This document shows positions 37,280-45,436 of a stretch of 64,000 nucleotides of DNA, piece by piece. A program made the translations under genes and the position numbers. Each line of letters begins with the position of its first letter. The stretch's first letter is position 1. This stretch comes from Pseudomonas sp. FP2309. GTDB lineage: Bacteria; Pseudomonadota; Gammaproteobacteria; Pseudomonadales; Pseudomonadaceae. The stretch spans positions 4,083,501-4,147,500 of the forward strand of contig NZ_CP117439.1 in the NCBI RefSeq assembly GCF_030687575.1, written 5' to 3'. Below the pieces are notes generated by a model that saw only the letters and a program-made list of their open reading frames with translations, ran no database searches and had not been told where the DNA came from.

Positions 37280-38584
37280 ATGCCTTTGACTCGCAAAGCC
37301 TACCGTGCGGCCATCCTGCACAGCCTCGCCGACCCCGCTGAAGTGGGCATCGAAGCGTCCTACGAATATTTCGAAGACGGCCTGCTGGTGGTCGATAACG
37401 GCCGGATCAGCGCCCTGGGTCACGCCAGCGACCTGCTGCCGACCCTGCCGGCCGATATCGACATCACCCATTATCAGGACGCGTTGATCACCCCCGGCCT
37501 GATCGACACCCATATCCACCTGCCGCAAACCGGCATGGTCGGCGCCTACGGCGAGCAGTTGCTGGACTGGCTCAACACCTACACCTTCCCTTGCGAAAGC
37601 CAGTTCGCCGACAAGGCCCACGCCGATGAAGTGGCGGACATTTTTATCAAGGAGCTGCTGCGCAACGGCACCACCACCGCCCTGGTGTTCGGCAGCGTGC
37701 ACCCGCAGTCGGTCAATTCGTTTTTTGAAGCGGCCGAGAAACTCGACCTGCGCATGATCGCCGGCAAGGTGATGATGGACCGCAACGCGCCGGACTATCT
37801 GACCGACACCGCCGACTCCGGCTATCAGGAAAGCAAGGCGCTGATCGAGCGCTGGCACGGCAAGGGCCGCCTGCACTATGCGGTCACGCCTCGCTTTGCG
37901 CCGACCAGCACGCCAGAGCAACTGGCGTTGGCCGGGCAGTTACTCGGGGAATACCCGGACCTGTATATGCAGACGCACATCAGCGAGAACAAGCAGGAAG
38001 TCGAATGGGTCAAGGCGCTGTTTCCAGAGCGCAGCGGCTACCTGGATGTGTACGACCATTACAAGCTTCTCGGCGAACGCTCGGTGTTCGCCCATGGCGT
38101 GCATCTGTGTGATGAGGAGTGCGCGCGCCTGGCGGAGACCGGCTCGGCGGTGGCGTTCTGCCCAACGTCGAACTTCTTCCTCGGCAGTGGCCTGTTCAAT
38201 CTGCCGATGGCCGAAAAGCACAAATTAAACGTGGGCCTGGGTACCGATGTGGGCGGTGGCACCAGCTTTTCGCTGCTGCAAACCCTGAACGAAGCCTACA
38301 AGGTCATGCAGTTGCAGGGTGCGCGGTTGAGCCCGTTCAAATCGTTGTACCTGGCCACCCTGGGCGGCGCGCGGGCGCTGCGTTTGGAAGACAGGATCGG
38401 TACGTTGCAGCCGGGTACCGACGCAGACTTTTTGGTGCTGGACTACAACGCCACGCCGCTGCTGAGCTATCGCTTGAAGCAGGCCAATCATATTGCCGAG
38501 ACGTTGTTCGTGCTGATGACGCTGGGGGACGACCGGACGGTGTTACAAACCTATGCGGCCGGGCAGTTGGTGCACCAACGCTGA
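37280..38584 (+). CDS. guaD: Guanine deaminase
   Basis: Zinc amidohydrolase that deaminates guanine to xanthine, feeding XdhAB. The 434-residue protein has the metal motif TPGLIDTHIHLPQTG, the zinc histidine region QTHISEN, and the C-terminal GTDVGGGTSFSLLQTL motif with the conserved Asp. It is the last gene of the xdhABC-guaD unit, seven bases after xdhC. The ATG giving MPLTRKAYRAAIL matches the family start. Confidence 0.95.
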   Translation: MPLTRKAYRAAILHSLADPAEVGIEASYEYFEDGLLVVDNGRISALGHASDLLPTLPADIDITHYQDALITPGLIDTHIHLPQTGMVGAYGEQLLDWLNTYTFPCESQFADKAHADEVADIFIKELLRNGTTTALVFGSVHPQSVNSFFEAAEKLDLRMIAGKVMMDRNAPDYLTDTADSGYQESKALIERWHGKGRLHYAVTPRFAPTSTPEQLALAGQLLGEYPDLYMQTHISENKQEVEWVKALFPERSGYLDVYDHYKLLGERSVFAHGVHLCDEECARLAETGSAVAFCPTSNFFLGSGLFNLPMAEKHKLNVGLGTDVGGGTSFSLLQTLNEAYKVMQLQGARLSPFKSLYLATLGGARALRLEDRIGTLQPGTDADFLVLDYNATPLLSYRLKQANHIAETLFVLMTLGDDRTVLQTYAAGQLVHQR

Positions 38585-38593
38585 TCCGCCACA

Positions 38594-38629
38594 CCAATGT
38601 GGGCGCGGGCAAGCTGCTCCCACATTTCT
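38594..38629. repeat. REP-like element between convergent guaD and GntR genes
   Basis: AATGTGGG-CGCGGGCAAGCTG-CTCCCACATT is an inverted repeat with the GCGGGCAAGC core typical of Pseudomonas REP units. Its position between two convergent stops suits a bidirectional transcript end. Confidence 0.6.
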
Positions 38630-38637
38630 GATCGGGT

Positions 38638-39402
38638 TTACAACTTTACCGACGAGCGCCCTGGCTTCTTGGTCTGCAGCAGGTGCGAGAACACCGCGTG
38701 CAGATCATCCGACGCGCTCTCTTCATCAAGGTTGAGCTTGCTGTCGATGTGATCCATGTGATGCATCATCAGGTTCACCGCCAATGCCGCGTCCCGCGCT
38801 TCGATCGCGTCGATCAACTGGGTGTGCTCATCGTAGGAACAGTGCGAGCGGTTGCCGCTTTCGTACTGGGCGATGATCAATGAGGTCTGGGACACCAGGC
38901 TGCGCTGGAAGCTGATCAGCGGTGCGTTTTTCGCCGCTTCAGCCAGCTTGAGGTGGAATTCGCCGGAGAGGCGGATGCCGGCACCGCGATCACCACGGGA
39001 GAAGCTGTCACGCTCGTCGTTGACCATCTGGCGTAATTCGGCCAGTTGCTCGGCGGTGGCGTGCTGCACCGCCAACTCGGTGATTGCGCGCTCCACCAGA
39101 CGTCGGGCCAGGAACACCTGGCGCGCTTCTTCGACGCTGGGGCTGGCCACTACCGCGCCGCGATTGGGCCGCAGCAACACCACGCCCTCATGCGCCAGGC
39201 GCGACAGGGCGCGACGAATGATGGTGCGGCTCACGCCGAAAATTTCGCCCAGTGCCTCTTCGCTCAATTTGGTTCCGGGCGCCAGGCGTTGTTCGAGGAT
39301 CGCCTCGAAGATATGTGCATAGACGATATCGTCCTGGGTTCCACTGCGACCGGCCTTGCCGGCACGCGGTTGTTTCTTGAGAGGTTGCAACTGTTCGTTC
39401 AT
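38638..39402 (-). CDS. GntR-family regulator, FCD type
   Basis: A 254-residue regulator. A basic, low-complexity N-terminus precedes a GntR winged helix (residues about 25-90: AILEQRLAPGTKLSEEALGE, VSRTIIRRALSRL) and an FCD helical domain. It is convergent with guaD and divergent from a BenE-type transporter gene, which it may control. The ATG at 39402 was taken; a GTG six bases earlier is possible and neither has a strong RBS. Confidence 0.9.
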   Translation of the reverse strand: MNEQLQPLKKQPRAGKAGRSGTQDDIVYAHIFEAILEQRLAPGTKLSEEALGEIFGVSRTIIRRALSRLAHEGVVLLRPNRGAVVASPSVEEARQVFLARRLVERAITELAVQHATAEQLAELRQMVNDERDSFSRGDRGAGIRLSGEFHLKLAEAAKNAPLISFQRSLVSQTSLIIAQYESGNRSHCSYDEHTQLIDAIEARDAALAVNLMMHHMDHIDSKLNLDEESASDDLHAVFSHLLQTKKPGRSSVKL

Positions 39403-39490
39403 GGGCACTCGGGTCGGGAGAACGGCGGCGAATTAACGGTAATACGGCAACGCGGGGTCGCTGGCAAGTATCACCTAAAAGCGTGGCACA

Positions 39491-39500
39491 TTGTACACAA
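39491..39500. promoter_or_regulatory. Possible GntR-type operator in the regulator/transporter gap
   Basis: TTGTACACAA contains the palindromic TGTACA core seen in several FCD-type GntR operators. It lies in the divergent promoter region between the GntR gene and the BenE-type gene. This is weak evidence from a short motif. Confidence 0.3.
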
Positions 39501-39629
39501 CCGAATGCGCCAACACACTGTACGGCTGTTTGCGGCCTCCGCTGTATTGCAATGAGTGGTTACGTTTGAGTTTAGGCTTGAATCCGCGCCTTCACCGGTA
39601 AAAAGCCTCAGGTAAAAGGAACACCGCCC

Positions 39630-40820
39630 ATGACCCACGCTACCCAAGCGCGTCTGCGCCCGCTGGCCGACACGTCGCCCTCTGCCATCGTCGCCGGTTT
39701 TATCGCGATGATGACCGGCTACACCAGCTCGCTGGTGCTGATGTTCCAGGCCGGCCAGGCCGCCGGTTTGACCACCGCGCAAATTTCGTCGTGGATCTGG
39801 GCGATTTCCATCGGCATGGCGGTATGCAGCATCGGCCTGTCGCTGCGCTACCGCACACCGATCACCATCGCCTGGTCCACGCCGGGCGCGGCGCTGTTGA
39901 TCACCAGCCTGGGCGGTGTGAGTTATGGCGAGGCCATTGGCGCCTACATTACATGCGCGGTGCTGGTGATGATCTGCGGGCTGACCGGCAGCTTTGAAAA
40001 ACTGGTCAAGCGTATTCCCGCGTCGCTGGCGGCGGCGTTGCTGGCGGGGATTCTATTCAAGATCGGCAGCGAGATCTTCGTTGCCGCGCAACATCGTACG
40101 GGCCTGGTGCTGGGGATGTTTTTCACCTACCTGATCATCAAACGCTTGTCACCGCGCTATGCGGTGCTCGCCGCACTGGTGATCGGCACGCTGCTGTCGG
40201 GGCTGATGGGCTTGCTGGACTTCAGCGGCTTTCACCTGGAAGTGGCGACGCCGGTATGGACCACGCCGCACTTTTCATTGGCGGCAACCATCAGCATCGG
40301 CATTCCACTGTTTGTGGTGGCGATGACCTCACAAAACATGCCCGGCGTCGCGGTGTTGCGGGCAGACGGCTATAACGTGCCCGCCTCGCCGCTGATCACC
40401 GCCACCGGCCTGGCCTCCCTGGTGCTGGCACCGTTCGGCTCCCACGGCATCAACCTGGCCGCGATCAGCGCCGCCATCTGCACCGGGCCCCATGCCCATG
40501 AAGACCGTAACAAGCGCTATACGGCAGCGGTATGGTGCGGGGTGTTCTACGGGATTGCCGGGGTGTTCGGCGCCACGTTGGCGGCACTGTTTGCCGCGCT
40601 GCCCAAAGAGTTGGTGCTGTCGATTGCGGCGTTGGCGTTGTTTGGCTCGATCATCAATGGCTTGAGCATCGCCATGAATGAGCCGAAGGAACGGGAAGCG
40701 GCGCTGATCACCTTTATGGTCACCGCGTCAGGCTTGACGTTGTTTTCCATCGGGTCGGCGTTCTGGGGGATTGTGGCGGGGGTGTTGACGCTGCTGATTC
40801 TGAACTGGCGCAAGGCATAA
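39630..40820 (+). CDS. BenE/YdcO-family transporter
   Basis: A 396-residue membrane protein with about twelve hydrophobic helices. It carries the BenE-family pattern (SAIVAGFIAMMTGYTSS, WSTPGAALL near residue 88, FVVAMTSQNMPGVAVLRADGY near residue 230). BenE of Acinetobacter was described as a benzoate/H+ symporter. Here the neighbours are purine catabolism genes, so a heterocycle or aromatic acid substrate is possible, but the sequence does not decide it. A clear terminator follows. Confidence 0.85.
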   Translation: MTHATQARLRPLADTSPSAIVAGFIAMMTGYTSSLVLMFQAGQAAGLTTAQISSWIWAISIGMAVCSIGLSLRYRTPITIAWSTPGAALLITSLGGVSYGEAIGAYITCAVLVMICGLTGSFEKLVKRIPASLAAALLAGILFKIGSEIFVAAQHRTGLVLGMFFTYLIIKRLSPRYAVLAALVIGTLLSGLMGLLDFSGFHLEVATPVWTTPHFSLAATISIGIPLFVVAMTSQNMPGVAVLRADGYNVPASPLITATGLASLVLAPFGSHGINLAAISAAICTGPHAHEDRNKRYTAAVWCGVFYGIAGVFGATLAALFAALPKELVLSIAALALFGSIINGLSIAMNEPKEREAALITFMVTASGLTLFSIGSAFWGIVAGVLTLLILNWRKA

Positions 40821-40853
40821 AAAAACGGCGACCCTAAGGTCGCCGCTTTTTTT
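40821..40853. terminator. Bidirectional rho-independent terminator
   Basis: CGGCGACC-CTAA-GGTCGCCG with A-runs on the left and T-runs on the right, between the convergent transporter and yggL genes. Confidence 0.93.
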
Positions 40854-40856
40854 GTA

Positions 40857-41201
40857 TCACTTAGCCGCGTTGATCGGCTTTTCCGGATACCACACGTCCA
40901 GCAGCGGGCTGACTTCAGCCTTGGTCAGCTCAGAACGGGTTTTCAGCCAGGCTTCAACAGCAGCACGCTGCTCTTCGGAAACCGAGCCGCGCTTCTGCAG
41001 GCAAACCAGACCGTAGTCATCGCCGCCGACATAGCCCAGACCGTTGGCTTCCATGGCTTCTTTGATGAATGCTTCGAGGAAAGCGTCGATAGCTTCTTCA
41101 CTCAGGCCTTCGTTGAAGTCCAGGTTCAGTTCGAAACCCAGCTCTTGAAATTCATCAACGCACAGTTTTTTGCGCAGACGCTGGGAACGGTTAGTCGCCA
41201 T
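40857..41201 (-). CDS. yggL: YggL family protein (50S ribosome-associated, DUF469)
   Basis: A 114-residue cytoplasmic protein beginning MATNRSQRLRKKLCVDEFQELGFELNLDF, the family signature. It carries a short acidic helical region (LSEEAIDAFLEAFIKEAMEANGL) and a C-terminal DVWYP motif. YggL of E. coli associates with the 50S subunit; the exact role is unclear. It is monocistronic and shares the terminator with the convergent transporter gene. Confidence 0.9.
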   Translation of the reverse strand: MATNRSQRLRKKLCVDEFQELGFELNLDFNEGLSEEAIDAFLEAFIKEAMEANGLGYVGGDDYGLVCLQKRGSVSEEQRAAVEAWLKTRSELTKAEVSPLLDVWYPEKPINAAK

Positions 41202-41437
41202 TGGAACAATCCTCTTAAGTAATAACGGGCGGCACTTTAGCAGTTTAAGCCGGCGATTGCCCGACTCTCTGGGACAGGCGGCGCACTGCCTGCAAAAAAA
41301 CGCCTATTTCCAGCGATGGTTCAGCCACAAGTACGTCAACCTTGGGGCATAATGCCGACACTTTCATGACCAATGAGGGATTTTCTTACATAGCCCTCGC
41401 CTTTTTTCACCCTCCTAGAAGTAGGGTTTTATTTCTT

Positions 41438-42898
41438 ATGATCAAATCTTTACGTCCATTGTTACTTGCCGGTCTTCTTCTGCCATTGGCCCTCTGCGCC
41501 AATGCCGCCCCAGTCAATAACACCCTTCCACCAAACGTTCAGCAAGCCCTTGCCAAAGCCAAGCTGCAAAACACCGCGCTGTCGCTGGTGATGATCCCGC
41601 TCAACGGCCCCGGCACCCCCACCGTCTTCAACGCCGATGTCTCGGTTAACCCCGCGTCCACCATGAAGCTGGTCACCACGTATGCAGCCCTGGAAATGCT
41701 GGGCCCCAACCACCAGTGGAAAACCGAGTTCTACACCGACGGCACCCTCAGCGGCGGCGTGTTGCACGGCAACCTGTACCTCAAGGGCGGCGGCGACCCC
41801 AAGCTGAACATGGAAAAACTCTGGCTGCTGATGCGTGACCTGCGCGCCAACGGCGTGCAGCAAGTCACCGGCGATCTGGTGCTGGACCGTGGCTTCTTTA
41901 TCCCGCCGCAATTGCCGGAGTTCAACGACGACGGCAACGACGAGAACAAGCCGTTCCTGGTCAAGCCCGACGCGCTGCTGGTCAACCTCAAGGCCCTGCG
42001 GTTTGTCACCCGCAATGATTCCGGACGTGTGATCGTGTCGGTCGAACCGCCGATTGCCAGTATTCGCATCGACAATCAGGTCAAGGCGTCCAACGCCAAG
42101 CAATGCACGGGTGACGTGCGCTACAACCCGGTCACCGCCGCCGATGGCAGCGTGACGGTCACCGTCAGCGGCCAGTTGGGCGATGGCTGCAGCTCGCAGA
42201 CGTATCTGTCGCTGCTGGACCATGCCACCTACACTGCCGGCGCCGTACGGGCGATCTGGAAGGAGTTGGGCGGCAGCATCCAGGGGCGTGATATTCAGGC
42301 CCCCGTCCCCAAGGATGCCAAGGTACTGGCCCGCGCATTTTCGCCGGACCTGGCGGAAATCATCCGCGACATCAACAAATACAGTAACAACACCATGGCC
42401 CAGCAACTGTTCCTGAGCCTCGGCGCGCAGTTTCGCAACGATGCCGATGGTGACGACGCCAAAGCAGCACAACGTGTGGTGCGCCAGTGGCTGGCGAAAA
42501 AAGGCATTACCGCACCCCACCTGGTGATGGAAAACGGCTCAGGCCTGTCACGGGCCGAGCGCGTCAGCGCCCGCGAGATGGCCGCCATGCTGCAAGCTGC
42601 CTGGAAGAGCCCGTACGCTGCCGAATACATCAGCTCGATGCCGATTGCCGGCACCGACGGCACCATGCGCAAACGCCTGAAGACCACCGCCATGCGCGGC
42701 GAAGCCCACGTCAAGACCGGGACCTTGAACACCGTGCGCGCCATCGCCGGGTTCAGCCGTGATAACAATGGCAACACCTGGGCGGTGGTGGCGATCCTAA
42801 ACGATCCGAAGCCCTGGGGTGCTTCGTCGGTGCTGGATCAGGTGCTGCTGGACCTGTATCGCCAACCGAAGCTGGCAGCCGCAGCGCCTGTGCTCTAA
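41438..42898 (+). CDS. dacB: D-alanyl-D-alanine carboxypeptidase/endopeptidase (PBP4 family)
   Basis: Periplasmic low-molecular-mass class C penicillin-binding protein that trims peptidoglycan peptides and cleaves cross-links. The 486-residue precursor has a signal peptide (MIKSLRPLLLAGLLLPLALCANAAP), the SxxK active site in NPASTMKLV, the SxN motif KYSNNTMAQQ and the KTG motif HVKTGTLNTV. The ATG at 41438 was chosen for the signal peptide; the longer reading would add a non-signal N-terminus. The 236-base gap before it shows only a possible CATAAT -10 element. Confidence 0.94.
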   Translation: MIKSLRPLLLAGLLLPLALCANAAPVNNTLPPNVQQALAKAKLQNTALSLVMIPLNGPGTPTVFNADVSVNPASTMKLVTTYAALEMLGPNHQWKTEFYTDGTLSGGVLHGNLYLKGGGDPKLNMEKLWLLMRDLRANGVQQVTGDLVLDRGFFIPPQLPEFNDDGNDENKPFLVKPDALLVNLKALRFVTRNDSGRVIVSVEPPIASIRIDNQVKASNAKQCTGDVRYNPVTAADGSVTVTVSGQLGDGCSSQTYLSLLDHATYTAGAVRAIWKELGGSIQGRDIQAPVPKDAKVLARAFSPDLAEIIRDINKYSNNTMAQQLFLSLGAQFRNDADGDDAKAAQRVVRQWLAKKGITAPHLVMENGSGLSRAERVSAREMAAMLQAAWKSPYAAEYISSMPIAGTDGTMRKRLKTTAMRGEAHVKTGTLNTVRAIAGFSRDNNGNTWAVVAILNDPKPWGASSVLDQVLLDLYRQPKLAAAAPVL

Positions 42899-42909
42899 CG
42901 GACCGGGGA

Positions 42910-45297
42910 TCAGACAGGCAGGCCGGGCGCTTCAACCCGATCCCTGCCCGCCTGCTTGGCCGCGTACACCGCAGAATCGGCGCGTAGCAACAAACTATCA
43001 ATGCCCTCGTCGACCCGCCAACTGGCCACGCCAAAGCTGGCGGTAACGATGCCCACCGGGGTCATCGGCTCACCGCGCAGCGACTGCCATAACTCCATCG
43101 CCAAACAGTAGGCCTGCTCGCTGTCGGTGTTAGGGCACAGCACCATGAACTCCTCGCCGCCCAAGCGGCAAAACACATCCGTGCGACGCAAGCGTTGGCT
43201 GATGCGTTTACATAACTCCTGCAACACCCCGTCGCCGACCGCATGCCCATGCTTGTCGTTGATCCGTTTGAAATGGTCGACATCCAACATGATCACCGAC
43301 AAGGCCCCGCGGGTGCGGCCGACCCGCACCATCTCGGTTTTGAGACGGTCCTGGAAATAGCGGCGGTTATGAATCCCCGTCAGCGAATCGGTGATCGACA
43401 GTGCGCGCAGCTCTTCTTCCACTCGTTTGAGATCGGAAATGTCCGACACATAACCGTGCCACAGCGTACCGCCGCCAGGTAACTCCTCCGGGGTGGCCTC
43501 GCCGCGGATCCAGCGCAGACCTCGTTGGGGCAGCAGCACCCGATACTCTTCGCGCCAATGACTCAACTGCAACGCCGACAGGCGAATCGAAGCCCGCACC
43601 CGTTCCACATCCAGCGGATGGATACGCTCGAGGGCCCGTGTCGCATCCTGCTGCAATATCCCCGTTTCCACTTCATAGATGTCGCGCATGCCGTCACTGG
43701 CATAGATAAAGCGCCAGTTTTCCTGAGGTTCCAGCGTGAACTGGAAGATCCCGCCCGGCACATGGGCACTGAGTTTCTTCAGCAAGCGGTCGCGCGCCGC
43801 CAAGGCCTCGTAGGCTCGTTTTTGTTCGGTAATGTCCAGGTAGATCGCCAGGTATCCTATCCATAAGCCGTGATCATCAAGCAACACGGTGGCTAGCATG
43901 TTCACCGTCAACTGGCTGCCATCCTGGCGCACGAGCGTCCATTCGTGGGCTTCGTGCAGGCTGTCGGGGCTTTCGCCGAGCATCGCCTGACTGGCAGGGA
44001 TGCGCTTGCCCATGGCCACACTCAGGCTGGCAGCGCGCGTCTCCAGTTCCTGCGCCAGGTGCAGGCTCTCCAGGGTCAATTTGCCCACCACCTGCTCAGC
44101 CTTGAATCCGAGCATCTGTTCGGCGCCGGCGTTGAATGTATTGATGGTGCCGCGCAGGTCGGTGGCAATGATGGCCACTTGGGTGGCGGCATTGAGCACG
44201 CTGCGCAACTGGCCGTGGGCGTCACGCACCTCCTGCTCGCGCTGGCGCAGCTCTAAGGTGCGCTCTTCCACCAGTTTCAAGGCGCGTTGACGCTGGCTGA
44301 CCAGCACATAAAGCAGGGCGCTGAGCAACAGGCTGAGCAACCCGCCCATGGTGAGGATGGTGGTCAGGGATGAATGGTTGGCCTGGTCGAATACCTGGCT
44401 TGGGCGCAGGGTCAGCGCATACACATGGTCGCCCAAGGTCAGTCGGCGCGCGCCGACCAGATCGCTGTCGCCCACAGTATTACTGGACGCGTAAAGCATG
44501 CGTTTTTGCAGGTCGGAGGTATCGACAATCTGCATCACGAGGTTGTCCCGCTCTGGATTTGGCAGCCCGTCGGCCACCAGCTGACGCATGCTGATCACCG
44601 CCATCACATAGCCTCGAAACTGATCCTGGGACTGTTGCGAAGCAACCGGTGCCACCAGCAGCACGCCCGTGGCGTAAGCGGGCTCTATCCCCACTAATTG
44701 CATTGGCTGGGACACCGCCAGCATGCCGCTCTTTTGCGCCCGCTCCAGCGTCGAGCGCCGCAGGGGCTGGGCCAGCAGGTCAAAGCCCAGCGGCGAACCC
44801 AACAGGCTTTGCGTCTGGCTATAGAGCACCGGCACGTATTCATCGCGCTCAGGCGACGGGGCCAGCTCACCAGCCGCATTCAATTCACGGATAACAAAGG
44901 GCGTACCGCTGAGCCGGGACTGCTCTTGCTCGAACCTGGTGCGCTGCTCGCGAAACACCCGGGGCGCCCAGGCGTAGGCACGGGCCCGCGACAACAGGGG
45001 CTGGGCGAAACCATCGAATTCTTCGCGGGAAACATCGTCGGAGTTAATGAAGAACCGGCGCAGGCTGTTCAAGCGTTGTTCCTGGTCTTCGAAGCGCTCC
45101 TGCAGGCGGGTATAGCGTTCATTGGCCAGCAACTGAAAGCGCTGGCGTACCTGCTGCCGGTAAAGGTCAGACGCCGCCCAAGTGAGGACGAGCGTCAGAG
45201 CGCACCCCACCAGAAACACCACCAATGCCACCAGCCAAGCCGACGCCTGTTCACTGATAAAGCCAAGGATCTTCGGGCGGACGGCTTGCAACGGCAT
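42910..45297 (-). CDS. Membrane sensor diguanylate cyclase (CHASE-PAS-PAS-GGDEF)
   Basis: A 795-residue inner-membrane signalling protein expected to make c-di-GMP. Order: transmembrane helix (about residues 15-42), periplasmic CHASE domain (about 80-270, with EYVPVLYSQTQSLLGSPLGFD), second transmembrane helix (about 312-335), short coiled coil, two PAS domains (about 370-490 and 500-620) and a C-terminal GGDEF domain with intact RLGGEEFMVLCP and SVIMLDVDHFKRIND. No EAL domain is present. The start is uncertain: ATG 45297 is used, with a GTG nine bases earlier also possible and no strong RBS for either. Confidence 0.92.
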   Translation of the reverse strand: MPLQAVRPKILGFISEQASAWLVALVVFLVGCALTLVLTWAASDLYRQQVRQRFQLLANERYTRLQERFEDQEQRLNSLRRFFINSDDVSREEFDGFAQPLLSRARAYAWAPRVFREQRTRFEQEQSRLSGTPFVIRELNAAGELAPSPERDEYVPVLYSQTQSLLGSPLGFDLLAQPLRRSTLERAQKSGMLAVSQPMQLVGIEPAYATGVLLVAPVASQQSQDQFRGYVMAVISMRQLVADGLPNPERDNLVMQIVDTSDLQKRMLYASSNTVGDSDLVGARRLTLGDHVYALTLRPSQVFDQANHSSLTTILTMGGLLSLLLSALLYVLVSQRQRALKLVEERTLELRQREQEVRDAHGQLRSVLNAATQVAIIATDLRGTINTFNAGAEQMLGFKAEQVVGKLTLESLHLAQELETRAASLSVAMGKRIPASQAMLGESPDSLHEAHEWTLVRQDGSQLTVNMLATVLLDDHGLWIGYLAIYLDITEQKRAYEALAARDRLLKKLSAHVPGGIFQFTLEPQENWRFIYASDGMRDIYEVETGILQQDATRALERIHPLDVERVRASIRLSALQLSHWREEYRVLLPQRGLRWIRGEATPEELPGGGTLWHGYVSDISDLKRVEEELRALSITDSLTGIHNRRYFQDRLKTEMVRVGRTRGALSVIMLDVDHFKRINDKHGHAVGDGVLQELCKRISQRLRRTDVFCRLGGEEFMVLCPNTDSEQAYCLAMELWQSLRGEPMTPVGIVTASFGVASWRVDEGIDSLLLRADSAVYAAKQAGRDRVEAPGLPV

Positions 45298-45383
45298 AGG
45301 CAACACTCACAACGCCAGCGTGCGGGGGTGTCACTTTGGCTAGGCCTTAAGTTATAGCTACCGCCCCACGGTTTGACCAGCGC

Positions 45384-45425
45384 AAAAAAGCCGCAAGCGC
45401 GGAATAAACCAGGCTTGCGGCTTTT
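45384..45425 (-). terminator. Rho-independent terminator of rlmKL
   Basis: AAAAGCCGCAAG and CTTGCGGCTTTT arms with a 16-base loop, ending in T on the minus strand, 11 bases after the rlmKL stop. Confidence 0.85.
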
Positions 45426-45436
45426 AGGTACATCGA